From: Arthrobacter sp. StoSoilB20
GTDB taxonomy: Bacteria > Actinomycetota > Actinomycetes > Actinomycetales > Micrococcaceae
NCBI RefSeq assembly: GCF_019977295.1
Contig: NZ_AP024651.1
Location: forward strand, 3,534,001-3,598,000
Direction of reading: 5' to 3'
Length of the DNA stretch: 64,000 nt
Shown piece after piece: positions 33,423 to 41,006 of this stretch. Positions within the stretch are counted from its first letter, which is position 1. Every line of letters begins with the position of its first letter. Below the pieces are notes generated by a model. It was not told the origin of the DNA, did not search any database, and worked only from the letters and a program-made list of their open reading frames with translations. The translations under genes were made by a program, and so were the position numbers.

Positions 33423-33439
33423 ATACCCTATGGGGGTAT
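33423..33439. promoter_or_regulatory. CsoR-type copper operator
   Basis: ATACCC-TATGG-GGGTAT is a G-tract palindrome of the kind bound by CsoR-family copper sensors. It overlaps a good -10 box (TATACT at 33437-33442) and lies 40 bp ahead of the DUF6153 gene. Repressor occupancy would block that promoter, with release by Cu(I). No csoR gene is in the window. Confidence 0.75.
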
Positions 33440-33442
33440 ACT
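33437..33442 (+). promoter_or_regulatory. -10 box overlapping the CsoR-type operator
   Basis: TATACT overlaps the right arm of the ATACCC/GGGTAT palindrome. The start codon of the DUF6153 gene lies 37 bp downstream with GAAGGTGG as the ribosome-binding site. No clear -35 box is seen. Confidence 0.6.
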
Positions 33443-33478
33443 GTCACCACTGGAAGTGGACGAAGGTGGTGAAGCATC

Positions 33479-33916
33479 ATGAGCAAGCAGCTGTCCCCTC
33501 AACCTCGTGCCGCCCTCCTCGGGCGGGCGTTGCTTCTACTTCTGGTAACGGCCGTCATTGCAGGCATATTCGGAATGCACATCATCAGCGGTTCCCATGG
33601 GGCAGGTGGATCGCATGGGACTCATGCGGCATCACCTGTAGTGGGCACCTCATCGTCCCACCATGCGCACGGCTCTTCTCTTGAGGTGAGCGGCGCCTCG
33701 GCTGGCGACGATCACGGCACGGAATTTGGAACCTGCTCCTGCACTCAGGCTGCCAGTTGCATCCCATCCCTCACAACAGCTTCCCTGAGCGCTCCCCCAC
33801 CCGGCACGACAGGCGAAGTCACCCCTGCAGCGTGGGAACTGCCCACCATTTTTCCGTCCTGGTCCTACCAACCCCACGGTCCTACACCCGGGCTACTCTG
33901 CATCAGCCGTACGTGA
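33479..33916 (+). CDS. DUF6153-like small membrane protein with His-rich segment
   Basis: A 145-residue protein. One membrane segment lies at about residues 15-35 (LLLLLVTAVIAGIFGMHII). A His/Gly/Ser-rich external stretch follows (SHGAGGSHGTHAAS, SHHAHGSS), and then a CSCTQAASC cluster. These features suit metal binding, especially copper. The gene stands behind a CsoR-type operator and before a DUF305 lipoprotein gene. DUF6153 is assigned from this layout and context rather than from a search. No enzymatic motif is present. Confidence 0.65.
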   Translation: MSKQLSPQPRAALLGRALLLLLVTAVIAGIFGMHIISGSHGAGGSHGTHAASPVVGTSSSHHAHGSSLEVSGASAGDDHGTEFGTCSCTQAASCIPSLTTASLSAPPPGTTGEVTPAAWELPTIFPSWSYQPHGPTPGLLCISRT

Positions 33917-34022
33917 GCACTGGATGGTCCGGTAACAGCCGGGACCGCACATCCATTCACCATCTGCTGACTACCGGGCGGCTGATTATCACCGCCGCCC
34001 GAAATGCAAAGGACTTTTACTC

Positions 34023-34640
34023 ATGAACAGAACTCACTTCACTGTGACCGGAGCGGCTCTCGCAGGTCTGCTTGCCCTGGCTGGTTGCGCTTCGAACCCT
34101 GGCTCCGGTTCCATGCCAGGCATGGACCATGGAAGTTCCGGCCCCTCCATCAGCCCCTCTGCGAACAGCGGCGACGCCGGGCACAACGCAGCGGACACCA
34201 TGTTCGCCCAAATGATGATCCCCCATCACTCCCAAGCGGTGGAGATGTCCGATGCCATGCTGGCAAAGGCTGACATCCCGGCCTCAGTAACCGCCTTGGC
34301 CGTGAAGATCAAAGACGCGCAGGCACCCGAAATAGAGAAGATGACGGGCTGGCTGAACAGCTGGAACGTGCCTGTCATGGGATCCTCGGCGCATGGCGGC
34401 CACGGCATGGACGGCATGCTGAGCGAGGCGGACCTGCAGAAGCTTAGGGATGCCCAGGGTGTGGACGCGGCCAAGCTCTTCCTCACGCAGATGATCGCGC
34501 ATCACGAAGGTGCTGTGACCATGGCCAAAACCGAGATAGCCCAGGGCAAGAACCCGGAGGCCGTCCAGCTAGGCAAGGACATCGTCACGGCGCAGGAAGC
34601 AGAGATTCGGGAAATGCGGGATCTGCTGACCGGACTCTAA
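34023..34640 (+). CDS. DUF305 lipoprotein, probable copper-stress protein
   Basis: A 205-residue lipoprotein. The signal peptide ends in LALAGC with Cys22, and a Met/His/Ser/Gly linker follows (GSMPGMDHGSSG). The DUF305 domain shows its two paired histidine motifs: FAQMMIPHHSQAVEMSDAML at about residues 62-81 and FLTQMIAHHEGAVTMAK near residue 160. The domain is related to the ferritin-like group. Met- and His-rich stretches fit Cu(I) binding outside the membrane. It lies 106 bp after the DUF6153 gene on the same strand and is followed by a strong terminator, so the two likely share the CsoR-type promoter. Confidence 0.88.
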   Translation: MNRTHFTVTGAALAGLLALAGCASNPGSGSMPGMDHGSSGPSISPSANSGDAGHNAADTMFAQMMIPHHSQAVEMSDAMLAKADIPASVTALAVKIKDAQAPEIEKMTGWLNSWNVPVMGSSAHGGHGMDGMLSEADLQKLRDAQGVDAAKLFLTQMIAHHEGAVTMAKTEIAQGKNPEAVQLGKDIVTAQEAEIREMRDLLTGL

Positions 34641-34657
34641 CCTCACCGTCTGGCGAC

Positions 34658-34697
34658 GCAAGGGCTCGACGGCGGGAGGTCGCCGTCGAGCCTTTGC
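34658..34697. terminator. Terminator after the DUF305 gene
   Basis: A 17-bp stem, GCAAGGGCTCGACGGCG with its complement and one G-T pair, closes a 6-nt loop 18 bp after the DUF305 stop. There is only a short T-run, but the stem is very stable. It also faces the end of the convergent lipoprotein gene at 34751. Confidence 0.8.
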
Positions 34698-34750
34698 TCG
34701 CCGTCCGGAAGTCGACTGTTATGCAGCGGCCGACGCGAAGTGCCGAGCGC

Positions 34751-35290
34751 CTAAAGCGTGTCTGGATCAACAATTGTCGTCGGGTAAGGCTTGCCCGGCC
34801 TGAGAGGGGAGATACTGACGATCTTCCAGCCTTCCCCGGATTTTGCCAGTTCAACTTTTTGGTCGTAGACGTAGCCTTCGCTGGGGCCTTGCACGCCGTT
34901 CACCGGACCGTGTTCCAGCTGTGTCTGCTCCGAAATCTCTATGTTGGCGCCGGCATCGGTGATGGTGAATTTCTTGATGGTGATCTCCGAGCCGCTGTCC
35001 GTCAAAAGGACGCCATGGGGAGCAATCGCGTCCCTGCGTTGGTGGAGCTGTCCGTACTCCAGCTCAATACGCTCAACTGCGTCCGGCACGAAATCCTGAC
35101 TGATCTCCTCCTGAGTGGAGGAGAAGCCGGGGACAACTTGATGATTCCTGCGGTCGATTGCCCGCTCGATAAGAGTCTGAACAGCGGCCTTAGCTTCCGC
35201 ATCCGGCTGCGGGGCCGGCGCTGCACACGACGTCACGGAAAGCAGTGCAGCTACAGCAACCGACACCAGTGTTCTTTGCTGCCTGGTCAT
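34751..35290 (-). CDS. Hypothetical lipoprotein
   Basis: A 179-residue protein from ATG 35290. The N-terminus MTRQQRTLVSVAVAALLSVTSC is a lipoprotein signal with Cys22 as the lipidated residue, followed by a Pro/Ala linker. The rest (EAKAAVQTLIERAIDRRNHQ, TIKKFTITDAGANIEI, KVELAKSGEGWKIVSISPL) looks like a secreted NTF2/DUF4829-like beta-alpha domain, a guess from pattern only. The open frame continues to 35353, but the signal peptide fixes the start. It is flanked by convergent copper genes and by a repeat-type terminator upstream. Function is unknown. Confidence 0.7.
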   Translation of the reverse strand: MTRQQRTLVSVAVAALLSVTSCAAPAPQPDAEAKAAVQTLIERAIDRRNHQVVPGFSSTQEEISQDFVPDAVERIELEYGQLHQRRDAIAPHGVLLTDSGSEITIKKFTITDAGANIEISEQTQLEHGPVNGVQGPSEGYVYDQKVELAKSGEGWKIVSISPLRPGKPYPTTIVDPDTL

Positions 35291-35401
35291 GACCTGCCAC
35301 CCTTCACACGACTCCCGGGAATCGCCTCCCCCAAATGCAAAGGCTGGTGGCAACGTAGCATGTGGTCCGGGTCGAAACCAGATCCGGCCGGGAAGGGCGA
35401 G

Positions 35402-35458
35402 TTTTTGTACACGTAATGCCCCTAAGAAGCACTCTTAAGGGAATTACGTGTACAAAAA
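35402..35458. terminator. 57-nt palindromic terminator, copy 3
   Basis: TTTTTGTACACGTAATGCCC and its near-complement frame a loop with CTTAAGGGAA. It begins ten bases beyond the stop of the ABC permease gene (minus strand). Outer bases (TTTTTGTACA and TGTACAAAAA), the GCCCCTAA motif and the total length equal those of copies at 356 and 3465, while the middle of the stem has changed in a compensated way. Confidence 0.85.
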
Positions 35459-35467
35459 CTCCAATGG

Positions 35468-36412
35468 TTAGCGGCTGCTGCCCGCCAGCAAGCCCCGGCG
35501 CTGCAGGAGGCGCTTCTCGATCGGTCCGAACACCAGAAGCTCAATCAGGATGCCTACGAACAGGATGAGCAGGATCGCGGACATCACGATGGTCATGTCA
35601 GACAACAGCCGGCCCTGATCCAACAGTGAGCCCAGCCCGAAGCCAATGGTGCCGCCCACCGCGATGATCTCGGCGGCCATGAGGGAGCGCCAGGAGAAAG
35701 CCCAGCCCTGCTTCAGACCACTGATGTAGCCGGGAAGTGCTGCGGGCAGCACAATCTGCAACGCCATCTGGAGCCGGCTGGCGCCAAGCACCGTTCCGAC
35801 GCTCCGGTACTGGGGCGGGATCTGGTCCACACCTGAGATGAGGCCGTTGATGATGGACGGGATGGCACCCATGAACACCACGAAGTAGACGGTGGCATCG
35901 GTCAGGCCGAACCAGATGATGGCGGCCGGAACCCATGCCACGGACGGGAGGACCTGCAGCCCGGAAATGAGCGGCCCGAACGCCCGGCGCAAAGGAGCAA
36001 CCTGGGCGAGCAACAGACCAACGGGCGTCGCGATGACCACCGAGATCAGGAAGCCGATGACACCACGCTGCAGGGAAGTCCACACCGCTTCCTGGACTTT
36101 GCCTTCTCCCCACATCGTCACGAACTGGGTGAGTACGTCAAGGGGCCCGGGCACGAGGTCGCGCCGCTTGAACTCCAAGGAAACGTAGAGCTGCCACGCA
36201 AGGATCAGGACCACCAACGCGGCGACGGGCAGCAGCACCCGCTTCCACTCGATGCCCCTCTTCCGGCCATTGTCCGACTGCAGGTTGTCCAGGCCGGCTT
36301 CAAGGTCGCGGAGCTCCGAGGCGTTGCCTTTCAGCAGCGGCGAAGTGATGTGCTCTTTGGATTCGGTCACGGGAAGGGTCCGCTCTTCGGTGGTGAGGGG
36401 GTTACTTGGCAT
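35468..36412 (-). CDS. ssuC: ABC transporter permease, aliphatic sulfonate/nitrate/taurine type
   Basis: A 314-residue protein with a charged N-terminal tail of about 55 residues and six membrane segments. The permease coupling loop is GASRLQMALQIVLPAALPGY, placing it in the SsuC/TauC/NrtB family. It overlaps the ATP-binding gene by 11 bp, and the two share the operon with a substrate-binding protein gene. Near neighbours are homocysteine methyltransferase and the sulfate-assimilation operon, which favours sulfonate over nitrate or bicarbonate as cargo. The specific compound is not known. Confidence 0.85.
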   Translation of the reverse strand: MPSNPLTTEERTLPVTESKEHITSPLLKGNASELRDLEAGLDNLQSDNGRKRGIEWKRVLLPVAALVVLILAWQLYVSLEFKRRDLVPGPLDVLTQFVTMWGEGKVQEAVWTSLQRGVIGFLISVVIATPVGLLLAQVAPLRRAFGPLISGLQVLPSVAWVPAAIIWFGLTDATVYFVVFMGAIPSIINGLISGVDQIPPQYRSVGTVLGASRLQMALQIVLPAALPGYISGLKQGWAFSWRSLMAAEIIAVGGTIGFGLGSLLDQGRLLSDMTIVMSAILLILFVGILIELLVFGPIEKRLLQRRGLLAGSSR

Positions 36413-37148
36413 GGCGGCGGATCTCCTCGCGAAGGCGGCGGGTAATTACTCCGGTCAGTTCCCCAGCGCGACCGGCATCGGTACGGTGTTCCTCGGTGAC
36501 CTCCCACTCGGCCACCACACGGCCGGGGCGGGAGGACAAAAGCAGCACGCGCTGACCCAGTCGCACGGCTTCGCGCACGTTGTGGGTCACGAACACGATG
36601 GTCCGGCCGGTTTCCTTCCAGATCCGCTCGAGCTCATCATGCAGGAGGTCGCGGGTAATGGCGTCCAGGGCAGCGAAGGGCTCGTCCATCAGCAGCAACT
36701 GCCGGTCCTGGGCCAGTGAACGGGCCAACGCCACGCGCTGCCTCATGCCACCGGAAAGCTCGTGGGGACGCTTATCGCCGGCGCCGCCCAGGTGAACCAG
36801 GTCGAGCAGCTCCGTGGCGCGGGCACGCCGGCTCGCCTTGGTGCTGGACTTGTCGGCCAGTTGCAGCGCGAGTTCGATGTTGCCGCGGGCGGTCAACCAC
36901 GGAAAGAGGGACGCGTCCTGGAACATGAAGGCGGCGCCGTCGCTGGGGACTTCAAGGGCGCCCGACGTCGGCTTTTCCAGTCCCGCCATGATGTTCAGCA
37001 GGGTGGACTTGCCGCAGCCGGACGCACCGAGGAGGGCCACGAACTCGCCTTGGGCGATGGTGGCGTTGACGTCGTCCAGCACCGGAGCGCCGTCGCCGAA
37101 GCGCTTGCCCAGGTTCTCGAGTACGACTGGCATGGTCCCGTCCTTCAT
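36402..37148 (-). CDS. ssuB: ABC transporter ATP-binding protein, sulfonate type
   Basis: A 248-residue ATPase. Walker A is LLGASGCGKSTLLN, the signature is LSGGMRQRVALARSL, and Walker B is LLLMDEPFAALDAITRDLLH, followed by the His switch VTHNVREA. These patterns are those of the SsuB/TauB/NrtC subgroup. It lies between the substrate-binding protein gene (80 bp upstream) and the permease gene (11-bp overlap). MPVV at 37133 is a possible alternative start. Confidence 0.88.
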   Translation of the reverse strand: MKDGTMPVVLENLGKRFGDGAPVLDDVNATIAQGEFVALLGASGCGKSTLLNIMAGLEKPTSGALEVPSDGAAFMFQDASLFPWLTARGNIELALQLADKSSTKASRRARATELLDLVHLGGAGDKRPHELSGGMRQRVALARSLAQDRQLLLMDEPFAALDAITRDLLHDELERIWKETGRTIVFVTHNVREAVRLGQRVLLLSSRPGRVVAEWEVTEEHRTDAGRAGELTGVITRRLREEIRRHAK

Positions 37149-37228
37149 GTTGATTGGTAGAGCTGATGTGGCTGAAGGCCGGCCCGCTTCCCGCCCAAGG
37201 GGAGGGAAGCGGACCAGCCTGTTACTGC

Positions 37229-38380
37229 TTAGTCCTGGCCGAGACCTGCAGCCGAGGTCTTCTTGCCTTCAACCTCGTTCAAGGTGCGGAGGTCGAAGAT
37301 GCCGTTGATGTCGGCCTGCTTGGTGGTTCCGGCCTTCACGCCGTCATCCAGGAGCTTTTTGTACGTTCCGGCCAGCGGGTCGGTGGTGAACTTGATGTTC
37401 TGCAGCGCCCGCTCAATCACGTTGGCCGGAAGCGGTTTGCCGGCCGTGTCCTTCAGGACAGCGTTGATGGTGGTTGCCTTGTCTGCCGCTGAGGCGGAGT
37501 TGAGCCAGTTCACGGATTCCACGTGGCCCTTGAGCAGTGCCTTCACAGTTTCAGGGTGTTCTGCAGCGAACTTCTTGTTCACGATCAGGATGGTGGTGGT
37601 GAAGTCACCGTTTTCCCACAGGTCCTTCTCATCCACAAGGACCTTAGCCCCGGCCTCAAGCACCAGTCGGGAGGCCCAAGGCTCCGGCAACCACGCGCCG
37701 TCGAGCTTTCCATCCTGGAAGAGCTTCAGCGACTGGGCGTTCTCGGTCGGGTTGATGTTCACATCACCGCTGCCATCGGTGCTGGTCTTGAAGCCCTGGC
37801 CATCAAGCCAGGCCCGGAGCGCGACGTCCTGGGTTCCGCCGAGCTGCGGGGAGCTGAGGATCTTGCCTTTGAGGTCGGCCGCCGAGTTGATCTCCGGCTT
37901 GACCACCAACTGCGCACCGCCGGACGCTGCGCCGGCGATGATGCTGATGGACTCGCCGTTGCTCTTGACGAAGGAATTGATGGCCGGGTTCGGGCCGATG
38001 TACGTGGCGTCGATGGCGCCGGCGTTCAGGGCTTCGATCGCGGCGGGCCCGGCGTTGAAGACCTGGGTGCTGAGCTTGGTATCGCCGAGTTCCTTGGCGA
38101 TCAGGCCCTTGCTGGTACCTACCAGCGCCGGTCCGTGCGTGACGTTGCTGAAGTAGCCGAGCTTGAGCTCAGCTGCCGGGGACGTGGTGGGCGCCGGGGC
38201 CGCCTGGTTGTTTTGCGAAACAGCGGAAGCAACCGCGGCACCTGCACCGATCAGCAGCACCAAGCCGACGGCCAGGGCGATCTCTACTGTGCGGCGGCGC
38301 TTGGGCTTGGATGCGGTCTCACCGGCGACAATGCGGGTGGTACCGGAATCGGGTTTCGGTGACTCGGGAGTGTTCGACAT
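37229..38380 (-). CDS. ssuA: ABC transporter substrate-binding protein, sulfonate (SsuA-like)
   Basis: A 383-residue exported protein. A basic N-terminal region (SKPKRRRTVEIALAVG) and a membrane segment at about residues 30-52 act as signal or anchor; there is no lipobox cysteine. The mature part begins LKLGYFSNVTHGPALVGTSKG, a typical SsuA/TauA/NMT1-like start, and continues with NAGPAAIEALNAGAIDATYIGPNPAINSF (partly). It is the first gene of the ssuA-ssuB-ssuC unit. Likely ligands are sulfonates or related sulfur compounds; this rests on family and the neighbouring cysteine genes. Confidence 0.85.
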   Translation of the reverse strand: MSNTPESPKPDSGTTRIVAGETASKPKRRRTVEIALAVGLVLLIGAGAAVASAVSQNNQAAPAPTTSPAAELKLGYFSNVTHGPALVGTSKGLIAKELGDTKLSTQVFNAGPAAIEALNAGAIDATYIGPNPAINSFVKSNGESISIIAGAASGGAQLVVKPEINSAADLKGKILSSPQLGGTQDVALRAWLDGQGFKTSTDGSGDVNINPTENAQSLKLFQDGKLDGAWLPEPWASRLVLEAGAKVLVDEKDLWENGDFTTTILIVNKKFAAEHPETVKALLKGHVESVNWLNSASAADKATTINAVLKDTAGKPLPANVIERALQNIKFTTDPLAGTYKKLLDDGVKAGTTKQADINGIFDLRTLNEVEGKKTSAAGLGQD

Positions 38381-38535
38381 GAGGGTGGGTCCTTAGAAGA
38401 TGTGGGATGCGAGCGGGGCGAAGATCAGGCCCCGTGACATCGCCCGTCAAGGGCAAGCAAGGACCATTCCGGAGAGGTCATGCCTTCACAGTAGGGACTG
38501 TCATATTTCGGCTTCAATCCCGTAGAAATCAAGGT

Positions 38536-39489
38536 TCACGCAGGTTCACGTGACGTCATATTCACCGCGAGGGCTTCAATGTCGCGCGGAGTTGTGCGGC
38601 AGCAGCCACCTATGAGATGGGCGCCCCGGTCCTGCCAAGCAGCTGCGTTGCCGGCCAAGGTTCCAGTGCCCTGAACGCCCTCCGACGGACTCCATGTTTT
38701 GGTCACGGCGTCGTAGGTCTCTCCGGAATTCGGGTAGGCCACCAACGGCTTATCGGAGGCTTGTTGCAGAGCGCCCAGCGCGTCAGTCACCAGTTCCAGC
38801 GGCACACAATTAACCCCGACGGCGGCCACCCGCGGTTCCGCGCGCAGCAGCGCTGCCACGTCCGCAAGGGGCGTTCCGTCGCTGATGTGGCCGCTGTCCC
38901 GCAGCGTAAACGTAAACCAGGATTCGACGTCGAACTCCGCCACGAGCGCCAACAGGGCCTCCGCTTCGGCGAACGACGGCAGCGTCTCGCACGCCAGGAA
39001 ATCCGCGCCGGCCTCCACCAGCGCCGCAATACGGGGGCGGTGAAAATTCTGGAATTCCGCGGTAGAAAGCGTGTAATCCCCGCGGTATTCAGAGCCGTCG
39101 GCAAGGTAGGCGCCGTAGGGACCTACGGATCCGGCCACCAGCAAAGGGCCGCTCGCAGACCCCTCCGCCAAGGCTTCGCACCGGGCTTCGTCGGCCAGCC
39201 GGACACTCAACGCCACCAACTCCAACGATTCGTCAACGGACAGCCCACGCCGCGCGAAGCCCTGCGGAGTGGCCTGGTAGCTGGCCGTGATCGCTACGGA
39301 GGCACCGGCGTCGAAGTAGTCGCGGTGGACCTGCTTGATCAGATGCGGCTGCTCCAGCAGGACCTTGGCGGACCACAAAGCGTCTTCCAGATCGCAGCCG
39401 TGGGCCTCCAATTCCGTGGCCAAAGCTCCATCCAGGACCAGGTCCTTGCCGGCGTTGAGGAGAGTGCTGAGCGTGGTGTTCTGTGGCAT
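38536..39489 (-). CDS. mmuM: Homocysteine S-methyltransferase
   Basis: A 317-residue zinc enzyme of the Pfam S-methyl_trans family. Metal-binding cysteines are visible in GVNCVPLE and the C-terminal HLIGGCCRTTPRDIEAL. The start LVLDGALATELEAHGCDL is also typical. MmuM makes methionine from homocysteine using S-methylmethionine or S-adenosylmethionine. It sits between the sulfonate transporter and the cysN end of the sulfate-assimilation operon, all on the minus strand. A terminator at 39507-39571 separates it from cysN, so it likely has its own promoter. Confidence 0.9.
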   Translation of the reverse strand: MPQNTTLSTLLNAGKDLVLDGALATELEAHGCDLEDALWSAKVLLEQPHLIKQVHRDYFDAGASVAITASYQATPQGFARRGLSVDESLELVALSVRLADEARCEALAEGSASGPLLVAGSVGPYGAYLADGSEYRGDYTLSTAEFQNFHRPRIAALVEAGADFLACETLPSFAEAEALLALVAEFDVESWFTFTLRDSGHISDGTPLADVAALLRAEPRVAAVGVNCVPLELVTDALGALQQASDKPLVAYPNSGETYDAVTKTWSPSEGVQGTGTLAGNAAAWQDRGAHLIGGCCRTTPRDIEALAVNMTSREPA

Positions 39490-39506
39490 GGGTCCTTCCC
39501 AAAAAG

Positions 39507-39571
39507 AAAACCGCAGCTTGTCCGAAATTCCCGCCGTACAACGTGAGGAGTCGCGAACAAGCTGCGGTTTT
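39507..39571. terminator. Terminator of the sulfate-assimilation operon
   Basis: AAAACCGCAGCTTGT is mirrored by ACAAGCTGCGGTTTT across a 35-nt loop that can fold a little further. On the minus strand the stem is followed by TTTTCTTTTT, a good U-tract just after cysN. It marks the end of the nirA-cysH-cysD-cysN unit. Confidence 0.85.
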
Positions 39572-39587
39572 GTGACTACGTGTGACC

Positions 39588-41006
39588 CTAGATGACGTAA
39601 CGTTCGTCTTCGTGGTCGCCCGGGTGGTCCTTCACCAAGCCGGCGGCAAGGGTGTTGCCGTCGATGGGGTCGATCACCAGGAAAGCGCCGGTGCGGCGGT
39701 GGTGCAGGTAGTTCTCCAACGGCAGCGGAGCAGAGAGCCGGAGCTGTGCGTGTCCGATGTCGTTGAGCTCAAGGTTGGATGCCGGCTCCACGTTGAATGT
39801 GGCCAGATCCAGCTTGCCGGTGACGTTGCGGACCAAGGCCTGGACAGTGCGCGTACCGTGCTTCACCAGGACCTTCTGGCCCTCACGGAGAGGCTTCGGT
39901 GAGAGCCAAGCCAGCGACGCATACAGGTCTGCAGTGCTTTCGCGGACCGTACCGGCAGCGGCGATGGTGTCGCCGCGAGCGATGTCGATCTCGTCAGCCA
40001 GGCGGACAGCCACCGACTGCGGAGCTGCGGCCTCATCCAACGACTGGCCGGCGAAGTCGATGCCGATCACCGTGGTGGTGCGCGGTTCGTGGCCCGGGCT
40101 GATGACACTGACTTCGTCGCCAACCTTGACCGAACCCTCCGTGATCTGGCCGGCGTACGCACGGTAATCGCGGTACGCCTCAACATCCAGGCCGGCAGCA
40201 ACGGCATCCGGAGCCAGGGCACCCTGGGGACGGATCACCAGCTGGACCGGAAAGCGGAAGCTCTCCAGGTCGGCCTCGAGCTCGTCAGCGGCCGGGAGGG
40301 ATTCGAGGACCTCCAGCAACGCAGGACCGGTGTACCAAGGCGTGCGCTCTGAGCGGTCCACCACGTTGTCGCCGTCAAGGGCGGAGACAGGAACCACGAA
40401 AAGATCTGTAACCCCGCCAGCATTTGAATCTTCACGACCCAAGCCAAGCTCGCGGGCAACCTTCTGCACATCCGCTTCAATGTCGCGGAACACCTGCTCG
40501 CTGAAGTCCACGAGGTCGATCTTGTTCACGGCCACAATCACGTGGGCAACGCGCAGCAACTGCAAAACGGAAAGGTGGCGGCGGGTCTGCTCCAGCACAC
40601 CCTTGCGGGCGTCAATGAGTACGACGACGGCATCCGCAGTGGACGCGCCGGTCACCGTGTTCTTGGTGTACTGAACGTGGCCGGGGCAGTCCGCCAGGAT
40701 GAAGCTGCGGCGGTCGGTAGCGAAGTAGCGGTAGGCCACATCGATGGTGATGCCTTGCTCACGCTCGGCACGTAGGCCGTCGGTCAGGAGGGCGAGGTCG
40801 ATCCCGCCCTTCTCGCCGCCGAAGCCGCGGTCCGCAGAGGTGCGGGCAACGGCGTCGAGCGTGTCAGCAAGAATTGCCTTGGAATCGTGAAGGAGGCGGC
40901 CCACCAGAGTGGACTTGCCGTCGTCGACCGATCCGGCGGTGGCGAAACGGAACAGTGTTGTGGGCAGGGCGGTTTCGAGCCCGGCAGCCAGTGTTTCGGT
41001 GCTCAT
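39588..41006 (-). CDS. cysN: Sulfate adenylyltransferase subunit 1 (GTPase)
   Basis: A 472-residue EF-Tu-like GTPase. Motifs are GSVDDGKSTLVGRLLHDSK (G1), DCPGHVQYTKNTVTGAS (G3) and NKIDL (G4), then the beta-barrel domains. With CysD it makes adenosine 5'-phosphosulfate from sulfate and ATP, driven by GTP. No APS-kinase domain is fused, in keeping with the downstream APS reductase. The ATG lies directly next to the cysD stop (TAAATG). It is the last gene of nirA-cysH-cysD-cysN. Confidence 0.95.
   Translation of the reverse strand: MSTETLAAGLETALPTTLFRFATAGSVDDGKSTLVGRLLHDSKAILADTLDAVARTSADRGFGGEKGGIDLALLTDGLRAEREQGITIDVAYRYFATDRRSFILADCPGHVQYTKNTVTGASTADAVVVLIDARKGVLEQTRRHLSVLQLLRVAHVIVAVNKIDLVDFSEQVFRDIEADVQKVARELGLGREDSNAGGVTDLFVVPVSALDGDNVVDRSERTPWYTGPALLEVLESLPAADELEADLESFRFPVQLVIRPQGALAPDAVAAGLDVEAYRDYRAYAGQITEGSVKVGDEVSVISPGHEPRTTTVIGIDFAGQSLDEAAAPQSVAVRLADEIDIARGDTIAAAGTVRESTADLYASLAWLSPKPLREGQKVLVKHGTRTVQALVRNVTGKLDLATFNVEPASNLELNDIGHAQLRLSAPLPLENYLHHRRTGAFLVIDPIDGNTLAAGLVKDHPGDHEDERYVI

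Noticed and set aside
34751..35290. Part of the copper-responsive unit
   Set aside because: The lipoprotein gene is on the other strand and is separated from the DUF305 gene by a terminator.
35468..38380. Nitrate ABC transporter
   Set aside because: The same protein families include NrtABC, but no nitrate or nitrite reductase genes are nearby, while sulfate-assimilation and methionine genes are; a sulfonate-type role is favoured.
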